A stretch of 64,000 nt of DNA from Brachymonas denitrificans (GTDB lineage Bacteria; Pseudomonadota; Gammaproteobacteria; Burkholderiales; Burkholderiaceae_C). Under the pieces are notes generated by a model. That model had not been told where the DNA came from and searched no databases. It saw only the letters and a program-made list of their open reading frames with translations. Location: contig NZ_CAJQUA010000001.1 of assembly GCF_907163135.1 (NCBI RefSeq), positions 1,069,001 to 1,133,000 of the forward strand, read 5' to 3'. The translations under genes were made by a program, and so were the position numbers. Of the stretch, positions 46,493-56,807 are shown piece after piece (the stretch's first letter is position 1; every line of letters begins with the position of its first letter).

Positions 46493-47404
46493 TTATGACC
46501 GGGGATTGGAGTCACGCGCCGGCGGACGGCAATGCGTGGCCTGGCGTTCGCCCTGAGCCAGCGGCACTGTTCCGCGCGCCTGCTTGGCCTGTTTCCAGCG
46601 CGGCTGGATCATGCGCACGCCGCGTACCCGCTTCACCGCCTCGATGAAGTACACCCCGCCCAGGATCGGCCACCAGCGGTCACCCGCATGCTCCATCCAG
46701 CTCAGGCGCTCGTACCAGCGGGCGCTGCGCAACCCCGGGCGGTAGCCGCCAAAGCGTCCGCCGTCCACCTCCAGGTTGAGCAGACGCAGCCAGTCGCGCA
46801 GGCGTCGGTGGCCAATGAGGTCGTCGATGTCCGGAATGAACGGCGGCGCCGCACTGCCCATGCGCTGGGCCCAGCGGCTGTGCCACTGCTGTGTGCCCCA
46901 CAGGCTGGAGGGATTGAAGCCGATCACGATCAGCCGTCCCTCCGGCACCAGCACCCGCGCTACTTCGCGCAGGGTGGCATGCGGATCGGCGCTGGCCTCC
47001 AGCGTATGCGGCAGCACCACCAGATCCAGGCTGCTCTCGGCAAATGGCAGCGCCGTCGGCTCGACCACCAGGCTGAGCGGTATCTGCCCCTCGTGCGCCA
47101 GGTCGCCCATGCAGGCCTGGCCCTCCAGCTCCTCTGCCAGCGTGGCATCCACCGCCTGTGGCACCTCGACCGGCAAGCCGTGATCGGCAGCCAGCGCCGG
47201 CTCGGGCGTCTCGATACCGGCCAGCCAGCGCCGCTTGACGCGGCTGTTGCGCAGCAGGGGCAGCGTCTCGCCACCAATTTGCAACGCATGGTAACCAAAG
47301 CAGTCGGCCACCGCCTGATCGCAATGCCGCAGCTCCCACTCGCGCAAATAGCGGCCAGCGGGGGTATGGAACCATTGTGCCAAATCTATAATCTGCTCCG
47401 ACAT
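46493..47404 (-). CDS. Class I SAM-dependent methyltransferase, YafS-like
   Basis: The 303-residue protein has a degenerate SAM-binding region and typical post-I motifs: [20 protein letters not shown] and [20 protein letters not shown]. The position between rnhA and divergent gloB matches E. coli yafS. The substrate is unknown; the long C-terminal part has many Arg and Trp. ATG 47404 is chosen because upstream frame codons lie in the gloB promoter gap. Confidence 0.85.
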   Translation of the reverse strand: MSEQIIDLAQWFHTPAGRYLREWELRHCDQAVADCFGYHALQIGGETLPLLRNSRVKRRWLAGIETPEPALAADHGLPVEVPQAVDATLAEELEGQACMGDLAHEGQIPLSLVVEPTALPFAESSLDLVVLPHTLEASADPHATLREVARVLVPEGRLIVIGFNPSSLWGTQQWHSRWAQRMGSAAPPFIPDIDDLIGHRRLRDWLRLLNLEVDGGRFGGYRPGLRSARWYERLSWMEHAGDRWWPILGGVYFIEAVKRVRGVRMIQPRWKQAKQARGTVPLAQGERQATHCRPPARDSNPRS

Positions 47405-47441
47405 GCCCTGACTTGATTGAATCTTCCTCCGGACCCACCCC

Positions 47442-48248
47442 ATGCATCTGGTTGCGCTGCCCGTACTGAATGACAACTATATCTGGATCCTGCACAACGG
47501 TGAAGCAGCCCTGGTGGTCGATCCGGCAGTATCCGAACCTGTGGCGGCAGCGCTGCAGCAGCACGGCCTGAAACTCGATGCCATCCTGATCACGCACCAC
47601 CATGCCGATCATGTCGGCGGGCTGGATGGCCTGTATCAGGCCTGCGGCCATGCAGGCACGCAAGTCTTCCTGCCTGCCGGCGACGGTCTGGCGGTGACAC
47701 AGTTCCCCTCCGTGCCTGCAGCCGCCATGCACTGGTGCAGCGGCGACGACACGGTCTCCGTGCTGGGTGTGGAGTTCCAGGTAATGGATGTGCCCGGCCA
47801 TACCGCCGGTCACATTGCCTATTTTGCTGCGGCTCCTGCAGGTCAGGAGCCTTTGCTTTTCTGCGGCGACACCCTCTTCTCCGGCGGCTGCGGCCGCATC
47901 TTCGAGGGCACGCCGGCGCAAATGCACGACGCACTGTCCCGGCTGGCCGCCCTGCCGCCGCAGACGCGCGTGTGCTGCGCACACGAGTACACTCTGTCCA
48001 ACCTGCGTTTTGCGGCCGCCGTCGAAACCGGCAATACCGACATGCAGGCCTACACCCGCCACTGCGAAGCCTTGCGCGCGCAGGGGCTCCCGACGGTTCC
48101 TTCCACCATCGGCCAGGAACTAGCCATCAATCCCTTCCTGCGGGTGTGTGAGCCTGCGGTGCAACAGGCTGCCCGGCAGCACGACACCGCCGCCACCGAC
48201 CCGGTGCAGGTCTTCGCCGTGCTGCGCGAGTGGAAAAACCGTTTCTGA
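47442..48248 (+). CDS. gloB: Hydroxyacylglutathione hydrolase (glyoxalase II)
   Basis: GloB hydrolyses S-lactoylglutathione to lactate and glutathione, finishing methylglyoxal removal. The 268-residue protein has the metallo-beta-lactamase metal motif THHHADH (residues 51-57), VPGHTAGH, CGDTLFSGGCGRIFEG and AHEYTLSNLRFA, all family features. It is divergent from the methyltransferase and 33 bases upstream of mltD. Confidence 0.97.
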   Translation: MHLVALPVLNDNYIWILHNGEAALVVDPAVSEPVAAALQQHGLKLDAILITHHHADHVGGLDGLYQACGHAGTQVFLPAGDGLAVTQFPSVPAAAMHWCSGDDTVSVLGVEFQVMDVPGHTAGHIAYFAAAPAGQEPLLFCGDTLFSGGCGRIFEGTPAQMHDALSRLAALPPQTRVCCAHEYTLSNLRFAAAVETGNTDMQAYTRHCEALRAQGLPTVPSTIGQELAINPFLRVCEPAVQQAARQHDTAATDPVQVFAVLREWKNRF

Positions 48249-48281
48249 GCGCACACCGGCCCGATCCCGAGATTCCCCTTC

Positions 48282-50303
48282 ATGTTTTTCCGTTATGTGA
48301 TGAGCCTTTGCGCCATCGCCGTGCTGGCAGGCTGTGCCACCGGCGGCGGCCAGAATGCCGGCTCCGTCGGCATCCGCATGTCCGACGTGGACGGCAATGT
48401 CTTCAGCGGCAAGAGCTCCAGCCGCTTCGGCCTGAGCAGCCCCAACGACATGTGGGAACGCGTGCAGCGCGGCTTCTCCATGCCCGACCTGGACAACGCC
48501 GTGGTGCGCGACCGCGAAGCCTGGTACACGCGCAACCCGAACAGCATCAGCCGCATGCTGGGCCGCTCCGACAAGTACCTGTTCCACGTCGTCGAAGAGC
48601 TGGAGCGTCGCAACATGCCGACCGAGCTGGCCCTGCTGCCCTTCGTGGAAAGCGCCTTCAACCCGCAGGCGGTGAGCAGCGCCAAGGCGGCGGGCATGTG
48701 GCAGTTCATCCCCAGCACCGGCAAGCAGTACGAGCTGGCGCAGAACCGCTTCCTCGATGACCGCCGCGACGTGCTGCGTTCCACCCGCGCAGCGCTCGAC
48801 TACCTGCAGCGGCTCTACACCATGTTCGGCGACTGGCACCTGGCCCTGGCCGCCTACAACTGGGGCGAGGGCAACGTGCAGCGCGCCATCAACCGCAACA
48901 TCGCGGCCGGCCGGGGCACCAGTTACGAAGAGCTGACCATGCCGCAGGAAACGCGCCAGTACGTGCCCAAGCTGCAGGCCATCAAGAACATCATCCGCAA
49001 CCCGGCCACCTTCAATACCGCGCTGCCCAACGTGGCCAACCATCCCTACTTCGACCAGGTGAAAATCTCGCGCGACATCGACGTGGCCATGGCTGCGCGC
49101 CTGGCCGAGATCAGCGTGGATGACTTCAAGGCACTCAACCCCTCGCTCAACAAGCCGATGGTGATTGCCTCGCTTACGCCGCGCATCCTGCTGCCCTGGG
49201 AGGCTGCCCCGCGCTTCCGCGAGAATCTGGCGCGCCTGGGCAACAACCGCCTGGCCAGCTGGACGCTGTGGACTGCCCCCACGACCATGACGGTGGCGCA
49301 GGCGGCCGAGCAAACCGGAGCCACCGAAGACCAGCTGCGTGAAATCAACCGCATACCGCCGCGCATGATGGTACGCGCCGGCTCTGCCCTGATGGTGCCG
49401 CGCCCGGACTGGCACAACACCGAAATCTCCAGTGCCGTGGCCCGCAGCAGCAGCATCAGCTTCGCACCCGAGGTGGTACTGCGCCGCATCACGCTCAAGG
49501 CGCAGGACGGCGACACGCTTGCCAGCTTCGCCTCGCGTCATGGCGTGCCGGTGCAGGATGTGGCGAACTGGAACAACCTGTCTGCCAACGCATCGCTGGC
49601 GGAAGAACAGTCTGTCGTGCTCAACCTGCCGCAGCAGCAGGCCACCCGCCTGCTCAACCAGCAGCGCGCCGAAGAAGCACTGGCAGCGCGCACCCAGCGC
49701 CTGGCGGAACGCCAGCGTCAGCGTGAGGAATCCATTGTCCGCGTATCTGCACGCAAGGCGGCAAGCCGCAACCGTGACAACGATCCTGATCAGGAAGAGA
49801 CTGCAGATCGCAAGAGCGCTGGCAACAAGCGCAATGCAGTTGCCCAGACGAAATCCACGCGCAACGAAGAGCGCTCCGGCCGCAGCGCCAAGGCCGCACG
49901 CGAGGAGGAACGCAGCCCGCGCAACGCCAGGTCTGCACGCGACGACGAACGGAATGCGCGCAATGCCAAGGCGGCACGGGACGAGGAGCGCAGCAATCGT
50001 CGTGGCAAACCGGCCCAGGATGAGGATCCCCGTGCAGCCAAGGGCAAGGCCGCACGCGAGGACAGCCGCGACAAGCGCCGGAATGCGCCCGAGGACAAGC
50101 CGGAGCGCAACAACAGGAACCAGGCAGCCGACAAGCCAGCCAGCCGTCGCGCCAAGGACGCCGAGGCGGCTCCCGGCAGAGGTCGCAACACGGTAGCCGG
50201 CAAGGAAGAAAAGCCTGCCAAGGGCAAGGAAACCCCCAAGACTGCCAAAGGGGGCAAGGACAGCAAGGCCGACAACAAGGACAAGGCACGCAAGGGCAAG
50301 TAA
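48282..50303 (+). CDS. mltD: Membrane-bound lytic murein transglycosylase D with a charged repeat tail
   Basis: MltD cleaves peptidoglycan strands to give anhydro ends. The signal ends in lipobox VLAGC (Cys18), so the protein is lipid-anchored. The lytic transglycosylase domain (about 110-260) has the catalytic Glu in PFVESAFNPQAVS, then GMWQFIPSTGKQY and LAAYNWGEGNV. LysM repeats follow (about 340-450). Residues beyond about 460 are a very Arg/Lys/Glu/Asp-rich tail that holds six 13-residue repeats (526-603) and ends in Lys-rich sequence. Normal MltD has no such tail. It is 33 bases after gloB and convergent with the MAPEG gene. Confidence 0.93.
   Translation: MFFRYVMSLCAIAVLAGCATGGGQNAGSVGIRMSDVDGNVFSGKSSSRFGLSSPNDMWERVQRGFSMPDLDNAVVRDREAWYTRNPNSISRMLGRSDKYLFHVVEELERRNMPTELALLPFVESAFNPQAVSSAKAAGMWQFIPSTGKQYELAQNRFLDDRRDVLRSTRAALDYLQRLYTMFGDWHLALAAYNWGEGNVQRAINRNIAAGRGTSYEELTMPQETRQYVPKLQAIKNIIRNPATFNTALPNVANHPYFDQVKISRDIDVAMAARLAEISVDDFKALNPSLNKPMVIASLTPRILLPWEAAPRFRENLARLGNNRLASWTLWTAPTTMTVAQAAEQTGATEDQLREINRIPPRMMVRAGSALMVPRPDWHNTEISSAVARSSSISFAPEVVLRRITLKAQDGDTLASFASRHGVPVQDVANWNNLSANASLAEEQSVVLNLPQQQATRLLNQQRAEEALAARTQRLAERQRQREESIVRVSARKAASRNRDNDPDQEETADRKSAGNKRNAVAQTKSTRNEERSGRSAKAAREEERSPRNARSARDDERNARNAKAARDEERSNRRGKPAQDEDPRAAKGKAAREDSRDKRRNAPEDKPERNNRNQAADKPASRRAKDAEAAPGRGRNTVAGKEEKPAKGKETPKTAKGGKDSKADNKDKARKGK
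49857..50090 (+). repeat. Six tandem 39-base repeats encoding a 13-residue unit in MltD
   Basis: The units are TRNEERSGRSAKA, AREEERSPRNARS, ARDDERNARNAKA, ARDEERSNRRGKP, AQDEDPRAAKGKA and AREDSRDKRRNAP (residues 526-603). They share A-R-x-x-E-R with a basic end and diverge at the last two copies. Confidence 0.85.
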
Positions 50304-50316
50304 GCCCCACCGCGCC

Positions 50317-50718
50317 TCAGAACGCCCCGAGCAGCAGGATGGCCACGTTCACGGCAAAAGCGGCCGTCCACACCAGGCTGCGCAGCGTGGCCTTGTCTGC
50401 GACATAGGCCCACACATACACCACGCGCAGCAGTACGAACGCTGCGGCGAGCAGGTCCAGCCAGGGCTGGCTGGCCTGCAACTGGTGCGCGATGATGACC
50501 GCGCCGATGAAGAAGGGCAGCACCTCGAATCCGTTCTGCTGGGCCGCATTGGCACGGGCGGATGCCCCCCTCTGCCGCTCCAGCCAGGCGCGTGGATCGC
50601 GGTTGTCGAAGCCGCCGCTCTCGCGTGCACCCAGCTTCTTGGCGATGCCGGCGCTGACGATCGGCAGCAGCGAAGCCACGAGCACCATGCCATAGGCCCA
50701 GGTGAAACCATCAGCCAT
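50317..50718 (-). CDS. MAPEG-family membrane protein
   Basis: The 133-residue protein has four hydrophobic helices and the family pattern NRDPRAWLERQRGASARANAAQQNGFEVLPFF. MAPEG proteins of bacteria are small integral membrane proteins, some with glutathione transferase activity; the role here is unknown. GGAGGG precedes ATG 50718. The HIT-protein stop overlaps its start by eight bases. Confidence 0.9.
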   Translation of the reverse strand: MADGFTWAYGMVLVASLLPIVSAGIAKKLGARESGGFDNRDPRAWLERQRGASARANAAQQNGFEVLPFFIGAVIIAHQLQASQPWLDLLAAAFVLLRVVYVWAYVADKATLRSLVWTAAFAVNVAILLLGAF

Positions 50719-51175
50719 GCGTCCCTCCTTCGGAAAAATGGGCGTCGAGCCGGCTGGCCAGCGCCTGCTCCAGCGCAGGCAGTGCCTGCACCACTGCAGC
50801 GATTTCCGGCTGGGGCGACAGGCGCAATTCCGCACCCCAGACCGGATTCGGAAAATGGCTGTCCCAGCCGAAGCGCGCAATCACGTGCCAGTGCAAATGC
50901 GGCACCACGTTGCCCAATGTGGCCAGATTGATCTTGTCCGGTTGCAGATGCTCCCGCAGGAGGCACTCCACGAGCGTTACCGCCTCCATGGCCAGGGCAC
51001 GTTCGGATGCGGGCAGATCGCTCCACTCGGCCACATGCCGGTTGCAGATCAGGCGGTAGAACGCCGGAAACGCCGCTTCGCCTGCATGCACCAGCCGCCA
51101 TCCCTCCGAGCGCCACACCACCCGGCCACCGTCTTCGTTGCACAAGGGACACTGCCCTGTCTGGCTCGCATGCAT
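50711..51175 (-). CDS. HIT-family nucleotide hydrolase/transferase-like protein
   Basis: The 154-residue protein ends its core with the histidine triad VPHLHWHVIARF (His93, His95, His97). An N-terminal CPLC pair may bind zinc. HIT proteins act on nucleotide phosphates such as diadenosine tetraphosphate or AMP-lysine. ATG 51175 has GGAG upstream; a very long open frame continues further but is only antisense to other genes. It overlaps the MAPEG gene start by eight bases. Confidence 0.9.
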   Translation of the reverse strand: MHASQTGQCPLCNEDGGRVVWRSEGWRLVHAGEAAFPAFYRLICNRHVAEWSDLPASERALAMEAVTLVECLLREHLQPDKINLATLGNVVPHLHWHVIARFGWDSHFPNPVWGAELRLSPQPEIAAVVQALPALEQALASRLDAHFSEGGTHG

Positions 51176-51313
51176 CGTTCTGCTCCGTTCGTACAAATGG
51201 ATGCAGACGCAACACCCCATGGTGTGCGCCTGACGCTTTCCTATCTTAATATGCGCAGCAAGGCTGCCCTTTCCTGCCGGCAGCAAAGATTGACACTCCC
51301 TGCACCAACAAGA

Positions 51314-51898
51314 ATGCGCTTTTCTGTTTCCTCCTCCCGCCGCCATCTGCTTCCCGCCGCCGTCGCCGCTGCCGGCATGCTCAGCGTCACCGGCTGTTCC
51401 GGCATGTTCTCCGGCGAGCAAACCGTCTTCATCGATGGCAGCAAGCTGCAGCAGAAGCTGGACACGCGTTTTCCGGTCGACAAGCGCCTGCTCGGCATGT
51501 TCGACGTCACGGTGAGCAACCCGCGCCTGAGCTTCGACCCTGCGGCCAACAAGCTGGGTACGCGCCTGACGCTGGCCACGCCCGCCGTGTTCGGCCTGAT
51601 GCCGGCCATGAAGGGCAATGTGGACCTGGCCTACGGCCTGCGCTTCGAACCCAGCGACAACAGCGTGCGCATGACCAATGTGGAGGTCAAGTCGGTCGAC
51701 CTGAAGGACGAAAAAGGCCAGGGCAACAGCCGCGCCAACAACGCACTGGCGATGGTTGGCGAGCAGATGTTCCAGGATTACACGCTGTACAAGTTCACCG
51801 CATCCGACCTGGAAAAGGCCAGCAAGTACAAATACACCCCGACAACAATTACGGTCAAACGTAATGGTGTCGACGTGCTTCTGGTACCGAAGAAATAA
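51314..51898 (+). CDS. YceB/DUF1439-like lipoprotein
   Basis: The 194-residue protein begins with a lipoprotein signal: RR, a hydrophobic run and lipobox SVTGC. It then shows the DUF1439 pattern INVDGSKLQQKL-like FIDGSKLQQKLDTRFP and KYKYTPTTITVKRNGVDVLL. E. coli YceB is of this type; function is unknown. ATG 51314 opens the signal, and earlier in-frame codons are antisense to the HIT gene. Confidence 0.87.
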   Translation: MRFSVSSSRRHLLPAAVAAAGMLSVTGCSGMFSGEQTVFIDGSKLQQKLDTRFPVDKRLLGMFDVTVSNPRLSFDPAANKLGTRLTLATPAVFGLMPAMKGNVDLAYGLRFEPSDNSVRMTNVEVKSVDLKDEKGQGNSRANNALAMVGEQMFQDYTLYKFTASDLEKASKYKYTPTTITVKRNGVDVLLVPKK

Positions 51899-51991
51899 TG
51901 GAAGGTGCTGCACCGGCCGTGGCCGGACTGCATGCCAGAGGCGGGCACAAGCCCGCTTTTCCATGAACCCTTTTCTTTTGCAGGAGTACCC

Positions 51992-52600
51992 ATGAGTTTC
52001 TGGGACCAGAGCTACAGCGCCGTTGATGGCTACAAGTACGGCGAGGCGCCCAATGCCTTTTTGCGCGAGCAGGCAGCCCGGCTGGAAGCCGGCTCCCGCA
52101 TTCTGGTTCCGGGCGATGGCGAGGGCCGCAATGGCGTGTGGCTGGCTGAACAGGGCCATGCCGTGCAGTCCGTGGACAGTTCTGCCGTGGGACTGGCGCG
52201 TGCGCGTGAACTGGCACAGCGCCGCGGCGTGAACCTGGACACCGTGCAAGCCGATCTGGCCAGCTGGCAGCCCGAGCCTGCCAGCGTCGATGCCGTAGTG
52301 CTGATTTACCTGCACCTGCCGCCCGCCCTGCGCCCCGCCGTGCATGCCAAGCTGGTCCAGGCACTCAAGCCGGGCGGCCTGCTGCTGCTGGAAACCTTCC
52401 ATCCGAAACAGCTTGGCTACAGCAGTGGCGGCCCGAAGGACGAGGCCATGCTCTACACGCTGGACATGCTGCGCTCCGACTTTGGCGAAGGGATGGAAGA
52501 ACTCATGGCCGAGGAAGGCCCGGCCACGCTGGACGAGGGTCCCGGCCACCAGGGGCCGGCCTGGGTCACGCGCTGGATCGGCCGCAAGATCGCGGCATAA
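51992..52600 (+). CDS. SAM-dependent methyltransferase, TehB/thiol-type
   Basis: The 202-residue class I methyltransferase has the SAM-binding loop RILVPGDGEGRNGVWLAEQG, then AVQSVDSSAVGLARA and LKPGGLLLLETF. Such short enzymes often methylate tellurite, selenite or thiols, but the substrate is unproven. AGGAG lies seven bases before ATG 51992. It ends at a hairpin shared with the large oxidoreductase. Confidence 0.88.
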   Translation: MSFWDQSYSAVDGYKYGEAPNAFLREQAARLEAGSRILVPGDGEGRNGVWLAEQGHAVQSVDSSAVGLARARELAQRRGVNLDTVQADLASWQPEPASVDAVVLIYLHLPPALRPAVHAKLVQALKPGGLLLLETFHPKQLGYSSGGPKDEAMLYTLDMLRSDFGEGMEELMAEEGPATLDEGPGHQGPAWVTRWIGRKIAA

Positions 52601-52639
52601 GACTGCCCTCTTCCTCGCCTCGTCCGGGCCCAAAAAAGG

Positions 52640-52680
52640 AAAAAGGCTGAAGAAGCTCCCTGCTTCTCCAGCCTTTGTTT
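52640..52680. terminator. Bidirectional terminator, methyltransferase / large oxidoreductase
   Basis: AAAGGCTG, then AGAAGC, pair with GCTTCT and CAGCCTTT, with A-rich flank left and TTTGTTTT right. It can stop both converging transcripts. Confidence 0.8.
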
Positions 52681-52698
52681 TCAGCAAGGCCTGTGTGC

Positions 52699-55600
52699 TT
52701 ACACCAGCACGCGCTCGATACCGCCAGCGTTGGCGGCATCCACATAGCCCTTCATCCAGTCCTCCCCGAGGATCTGGCGCGCCATTTCCACGACGATGTA
52801 GTCGGCTTCCATCAGGCCGTTCGGCAGGTCTTCGCCGTAGCGGCTCAGGCCCTGGAAGCAGCTCGGGCAGCTGGTGAGCATCTTCACCTTCGGATCGCCG
52901 TTGCGCAGCGTGGGCGCCTTCAGGCCATGCTCTTCCTGCAGCCTGGCCAGCTCGACCGCGTTCTTGCGGATCTCCTCGGTCTTGCGGAAGCGCACCTGAG
53001 TGGAGATGTCCGGACGGCTCACGCCCAGCGTGCCCGACTCGCCGCAGCAACGGTCGCTTTTGACCACAGCATCGCCCAACAGACCTTTCACCGTCTTCAT
53101 CGGGTCCTGCAGCTTGAGCGGCGTGTGGCAGGGATCGTGGTACAGATAGCCTTCCGGTTTGGGCAGCGTGATGCCCTTTTCCAGCAGGAATTCGTGGATG
53201 TCGATGATGCGGCAGCCGGGGAAGATCTTCTCGAACTGGTAATCCTGCAGCTGGTCGTAGCACGTGCCGCAGCTCACCACTACCGTTTTGATATCCAGAT
53301 AGTTGAGCGTAGTGGCCACGCGGTGGAACAGCACGCGGTTGTCGGTGATCATCTTCTCGGCCACGTCGAACTGGCCGGCTCCGCGTTGCGGATAGCCGCA
53401 GCACACATAGCCCGGCGGCAGCACGGTCTGCACGCCGGCATGCCACAGCATGGCTTGGGTAGCCAGGCCCACCTGGCTGAACAGGCGCTCCGAACCGCAG
53501 CCGGGGAAGTAGAACACTGCCTCGCTGTCGACCGAGGTGTTCTGCGGATCGCGGATCACCGGCACGTACTGGCGGTCCTGGATGTCCAGCAGCGCACGTG
53601 CGGTACGCGTGGGCAAACCGCCCGGCAGCTTCTTGTTGACGAAGTGGATGACCTGCTCCTTGACCGGAGCCGTGCCCACCGTGGCCGGCGGGCGCGCTGT
53701 CTGGTGGCGCCCTGCCACCTTGAAGAAGTCCACCGCCGCGCGTTGCGCCTTGAAACCCACGTTCACCATGCCCGCGCGCAGCAGGTTGATGGTGGACGGC
53801 TCGGTCGCGTTCAGCATCAGCATGGCGGCCGACTTGCCCGGACGCGTGCTCTGCTGCCCCATCTTGCGCAGCAGGTTGCGCATGTTCATGGAGACATCGC
53901 CAAAGTCGATATCCACCGGGCACGGTGCAAAGCACTTGTGGCACACCGTGCAATGCTCGGCCACGTCCTCGAACTCGCTCCAGTGCTTGACGCTGATGCC
54001 GCGACGCGTCTGCTCTTCATACAGGAAGGCCTCGACCAGCAGCGAAGTCGACAGAATCTTGTTGCGCGGGCTGTACAGCAGGTTGGCGCGCGGCACATGG
54101 GTGGCGCACACCGGTTTGCACTTGCCGCAGCGCAGGCAGTCCTTCACGCTGTCGGCAATCGAGCCGATGTCGCTCTGCTGCATGATGATGGATTCATGCC
54201 CCATCAGCCCGAAGCTGGGCGTGTAAGCGTTGGTCAGGTCGGCCAGCGCCGTGGTGCCGGCATAGACGGCACGCTGCGTCTCGCTCATTACTACCGGGCG
54301 CAGCAGCTTGCCCTTGTTGAAGCGGCCCTCGGGGTCGATGCGCGCCTTGTAGTCGGCAAACGGCGCCAGTTCCTCGTCCGTCAGGAATTCGAGCTTGGTG
54401 ATGCCGATGCCGTGCTCGCCCGAAATCACGCCGTCCAGCGAACGCGCCAGCGCCATGATGCGCTTGACTGCCTCGTGCGCCAGTTGCAGCATGTCGTAGT
54501 CATCGCTGTTGACCGGGATGTTGGTGTGCACGTTGCCGTCGCCCGCGTGCATGTGCAGCGCCACCCAGACGCGGCCCTTGAGCACGCGCTGGTGCACGGC
54601 ATCCAGCGCCTCCAGCAGCGGCTTGAACACCTCGCCGCTGAACAGCGTATGCAGCGGGTTGCGGATCTGCAGCTTCCAGCTGGCGCGCAGGCTGTGGTCC
54701 TGCAGGGCCTCGAAATGCTGGTCGATATTGTCCAGCCAGCCCTGCCATAGCGCACGCACGCCGATGATCAGCGCACGCGCCTCGCGCACGCGCGTGGCCA
54801 GCAGGTCGGCCGGATCGCCCGGCTCCATGGCAGCCGTCTCGGCATCGAATTTGCCCAGCGGCAGGTGCGGCTGCTCGAAGAATTCCAGCAACTCGTCCGC
54901 AAGGCGGATCTTGTTGCGCAGGCTCAGCTCGATGTTGATGCGCTCGATGCCGTCGGTGTACTCGGCCATGCGCGGCAGCGGAATCACCACGTCCTCGTTG
55001 ATCTTGAAGGCGTTGGTGTGGCGGCTGATGGCGGCGGTGCGCTTGCGGTCGGCCCAGAATTTCTTGGCGGCCTCGCGCGTGGTGGCAATGAAGCCTTCAC
55101 CGCTGCGGCTGTTGGCAATGCGCACCACTTCACTGGTGGCGCGGGCCACGGCATCGGGATCATCGCCCACGATGTCGCCAATCAGCACCATTTTGGGCAG
55201 GCCATTGCCGCCCAGCTCGCCGGTGGCGCCACGCTTGCTCTTGGTGGCATAGCCCACGGCCTTGAGGTAGCGGTCGTCCAGGTGTTCCAGGCCGGCCAGC
55301 AGCACGCCGCTGCGCTTTTGCTCCTCGAACATGTAGTCGCGGATCTCGACGATGCTGGGCACGGCCAGCTTGGCGCTGCCGAAGAATTCCAGGCAGACGG
55401 TGCGGCTGTGCGCCGGCATGCGGTGCACGATCCAGCGCGCGCTGGTGATCAGGCCGTCGCAGCCCTCCTTCTGGATGCCGGGCAGGCCGCTCAGGAACTT
55501 GTCAGTCACGTCCTTGCCCAGGCCTTCCTTGCGGAAGGTGGCGCCGGGAATGTCCAGGCGTTCGGTGCGGATCGGCGTCTTGCCGTCGGCCTCGAAATAG

Positions 55601-56655
55601 CGCAGCTCGAAGCTGGCCACGTCCACATCGTGGATCTTGCCCAGGTTGTGATTGAGTCGATGCACTTCCAGCCATTGCGCATCGGGCGTGACCATGCGCC
55701 AGCTGGCCAGGTTGTCCAGCGCAGTGCCCCACAGCACGGCCTTTTTGCCGCCGGCGTTCATGGCAATGTTGCCGCCGATGCAGGAGGCCTCGATGGAGGT
55801 CGGATCGACCGCGAACACGAAACCGGCACGCTCGGCCGCCTCGGCCACGCGAATGGTGACCACGCCGGCGCCACTCCACACGGTGGGAACGGGCTCGGCC
55901 ACGCCGGGCAGTTGCACCATCTCGACTTCGGTCACGCTGTCGAGCTTTTCGGTGTTGATGACGGCGCTCTTCCAGGTCAGCGGAATGGCACCCCCCGTGT
56001 AACCGGTACCACCACCTCGCGGCACGATGGTCAGGCCCAGGTCCACACAGCCCTTTACCAGATCGGCCATTTCGGCCTCGGTATCGGGCGTGAGCACGAC
56101 GAAGGGGTATTCCACGCGCCAGTCGGTGGCGTCGGTCACGTGGCTGACGCGGCTGAGGCCGTCGAACTTGATGTTGTCCTTCTGCGTGAGCTTGCGCAGG
56201 CGGCGCAGCACCTGCTGGCGCAGCTCGATCGTCACGCCGAACGAGCGCTCGAAACTGTTGACGGCCTCATGCGCCAGGGCCAGCACCTCGCCCACCGCGT
56301 CGTCACGCTCCTTGTCCTGGGCAGCGGTGCGGCGTTTCTGGATTTCACCCAGGCGGTGGCGCATGGCCTCGATCAGCTGTGCGCGGCGCTTGGGGTTGTC
56401 GAGCAGGTCATCCTGCACGTAGGGGTTGCGCTTGATCACCCACATGTCGCCCAGCACCTCGTACAGCATGCGCGCGGATCGGCCGGTTTCGCGCTCGCCG
56501 CGCAGCATGTTCAGCAGTTCCCAGCCGTGGCGGCCAAGCAGGCGCTCGACGATCTCGGCGTCGGAGAAGCTGGTGTAGTTGTACGGAATTTCGCGAATAC
56601 GCTGGGCAGCGTGCTGAAGAGCCAGCACGTTCTTGTGCAGTACGGGAGCGTTCAT
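52699..56655 (-). CDS. DUF3683-type FAD/Fe-S oxidoreductase, 1318 residues (D-2-hydroxyacid dehydrogenase-like)
   Basis: This single chain joins parts that are separate in glycolate or D-lactate oxidases. First comes an N-terminal DUF3683 helical domain (about 1-150). Next is an FAD-binding domain with [14 protein letters not shown] near 210-225, then an FAD-oxidase C domain with the metal-site [14 protein letters not shown] and [10 protein letters not shown] double 4Fe-4S ferredoxin follows ([11 protein letters not shown] near 836 and [11 protein letters not shown] near 900). Two CCG domains come last (VCCGYPQRG near 1084, [10 protein letters not shown] near 1202, TSCPSC near 1259). It should pass electrons from a 2-hydroxyacid to the quinone pool. 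The substrate is not defined by sequence. ATG 56655 fits the family start. Confidence 0.92.
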   Translation of the reverse strand: MNAPVLHKNVLALQHAAQRIREIPYNYTSFSDAEIVERLLGRHGWELLNMLRGERETGRSARMLYEVLGDMWVIKRNPYVQDDLLDNPKRRAQLIEAMRHRLGEIQKRRTAAQDKERDDAVGEVLALAHEAVNSFERSFGVTIELRQQVLRRLRKLTQKDNIKFDGLSRVSHVTDATDWRVEYPFVVLTPDTEAEMADLVKGCVDLGLTIVPRGGGTGYTGGAIPLTWKSAVINTEKLDSVTEVEMVQLPGVAEPVPTVWSGAGVVTIRVAEAAERAGFVFAVDPTSIEASCIGGNIAMNAGGKKAVLWGTALDNLASWRMVTPDAQWLEVHRLNHNLGKIHDVDVASFELRYFEADGKTPIRTERLDIPGATFRKEGLGKDVTDKFLSGLPGIQKEGCDGLITSARWIVHRMPAHSRTVCLEFFGSAKLAVPSIVEIRDYMFEEQKRSGVLLAGLEHLDDRYLKAVGYATKSKRGATGELGGNGLPKMVLIGDIVGDDPDAVARATSEVVRIANSRSGEGFIATTREAAKKFWADRKRTAAISRHTNAFKINEDVVIPLPRMAEYTDGIERINIELSLRNKIRLADELLEFFEQPHLPLGKFDAETAAMEPGDPADLLATRVREARALIIGVRALWQGWLDNIDQHFEALQDHSLRASWKLQIRNPLHTLFSGEVFKPLLEALDAVHQRVLKGRVWVALHMHAGDGNVHTNIPVNSDDYDMLQLAHEAVKRIMALARSLDGVISGEHGIGITKLEFLTDEELAPFADYKARIDPEGRFNKGKLLRPVVMSETQRAVYAGTTALADLTNAYTPSFGLMGHESIIMQQSDIGSIADSVKDCLRCGKCKPVCATHVPRANLLYSPRNKILSTSLLVEAFLYEEQTRRGISVKHWSEFEDVAEHCTVCHKCFAPCPVDIDFGDVSMNMRNLLRKMGQQSTRPGKSAAMLMLNATEPSTINLLRAGMVNVGFKAQRAAVDFFKVAGRHQTARPPATVGTAPVKEQVIHFVNKKLPGGLPTRTARALLDIQDRQYVPVIRDPQNTSVDSEAVFYFPGCGSERLFSQVGLATQAMLWHAGVQTVLPPGYVCCGYPQRGAGQFDVAEKMITDNRVLFHRVATTLNYLDIKTVVVSCGTCYDQLQDYQFEKIFPGCRIIDIHEFLLEKGITLPKPEGYLYHDPCHTPLKLQDPMKTVKGLLGDAVVKSDRCCGESGTLGVSRPDISTQVRFRKTEEIRKNAVELARLQEEHGLKAPTLRNGDPKVKMLTSCPSCFQGLSRYGEDLPNGLMEADYIVVEMARQILGEDWMKGYVDAANAGGIERVLV

Positions 56656-56736
56656 GGGCAGGTAAAGCCTCGTCGGCGCGTCAGGGAACAGGCCCGGGCG
56701 CGTGGTGGAAGGAGCACGAGTACGAATTTTAGTCCA

Positions 56737-56753
56737 GTAGGGACTGTCCCTAC
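56737..56753. promoter_or_regulatory. Perfect palindrome upstream of the large oxidoreductase gene
   Basis: GTAGGGAC and GTCCCTAC are separated by one T. It lies about 80 bases before the oxidoreductase start, near a possible minus-strand -10 TAAAAT. It is a candidate operator; the rest of 56656-56807 shows nothing else. Confidence 0.45.
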
Positions 56754-56807
56754 GCCGTCAGGGACATGCGATGCGTTCAAGGCATGGCGTGCGGCAGCAC
56801 TGTGGTG

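Noticed and set aside
50711-53953. A 1080-codon minus-strand frame
   Set aside because: Only its 3' part (50711-51175) is a real gene, the HIT protein; the rest is an alternative frame of the large oxidoreductase and antisense to the YceB-like and methyltransferase genes.
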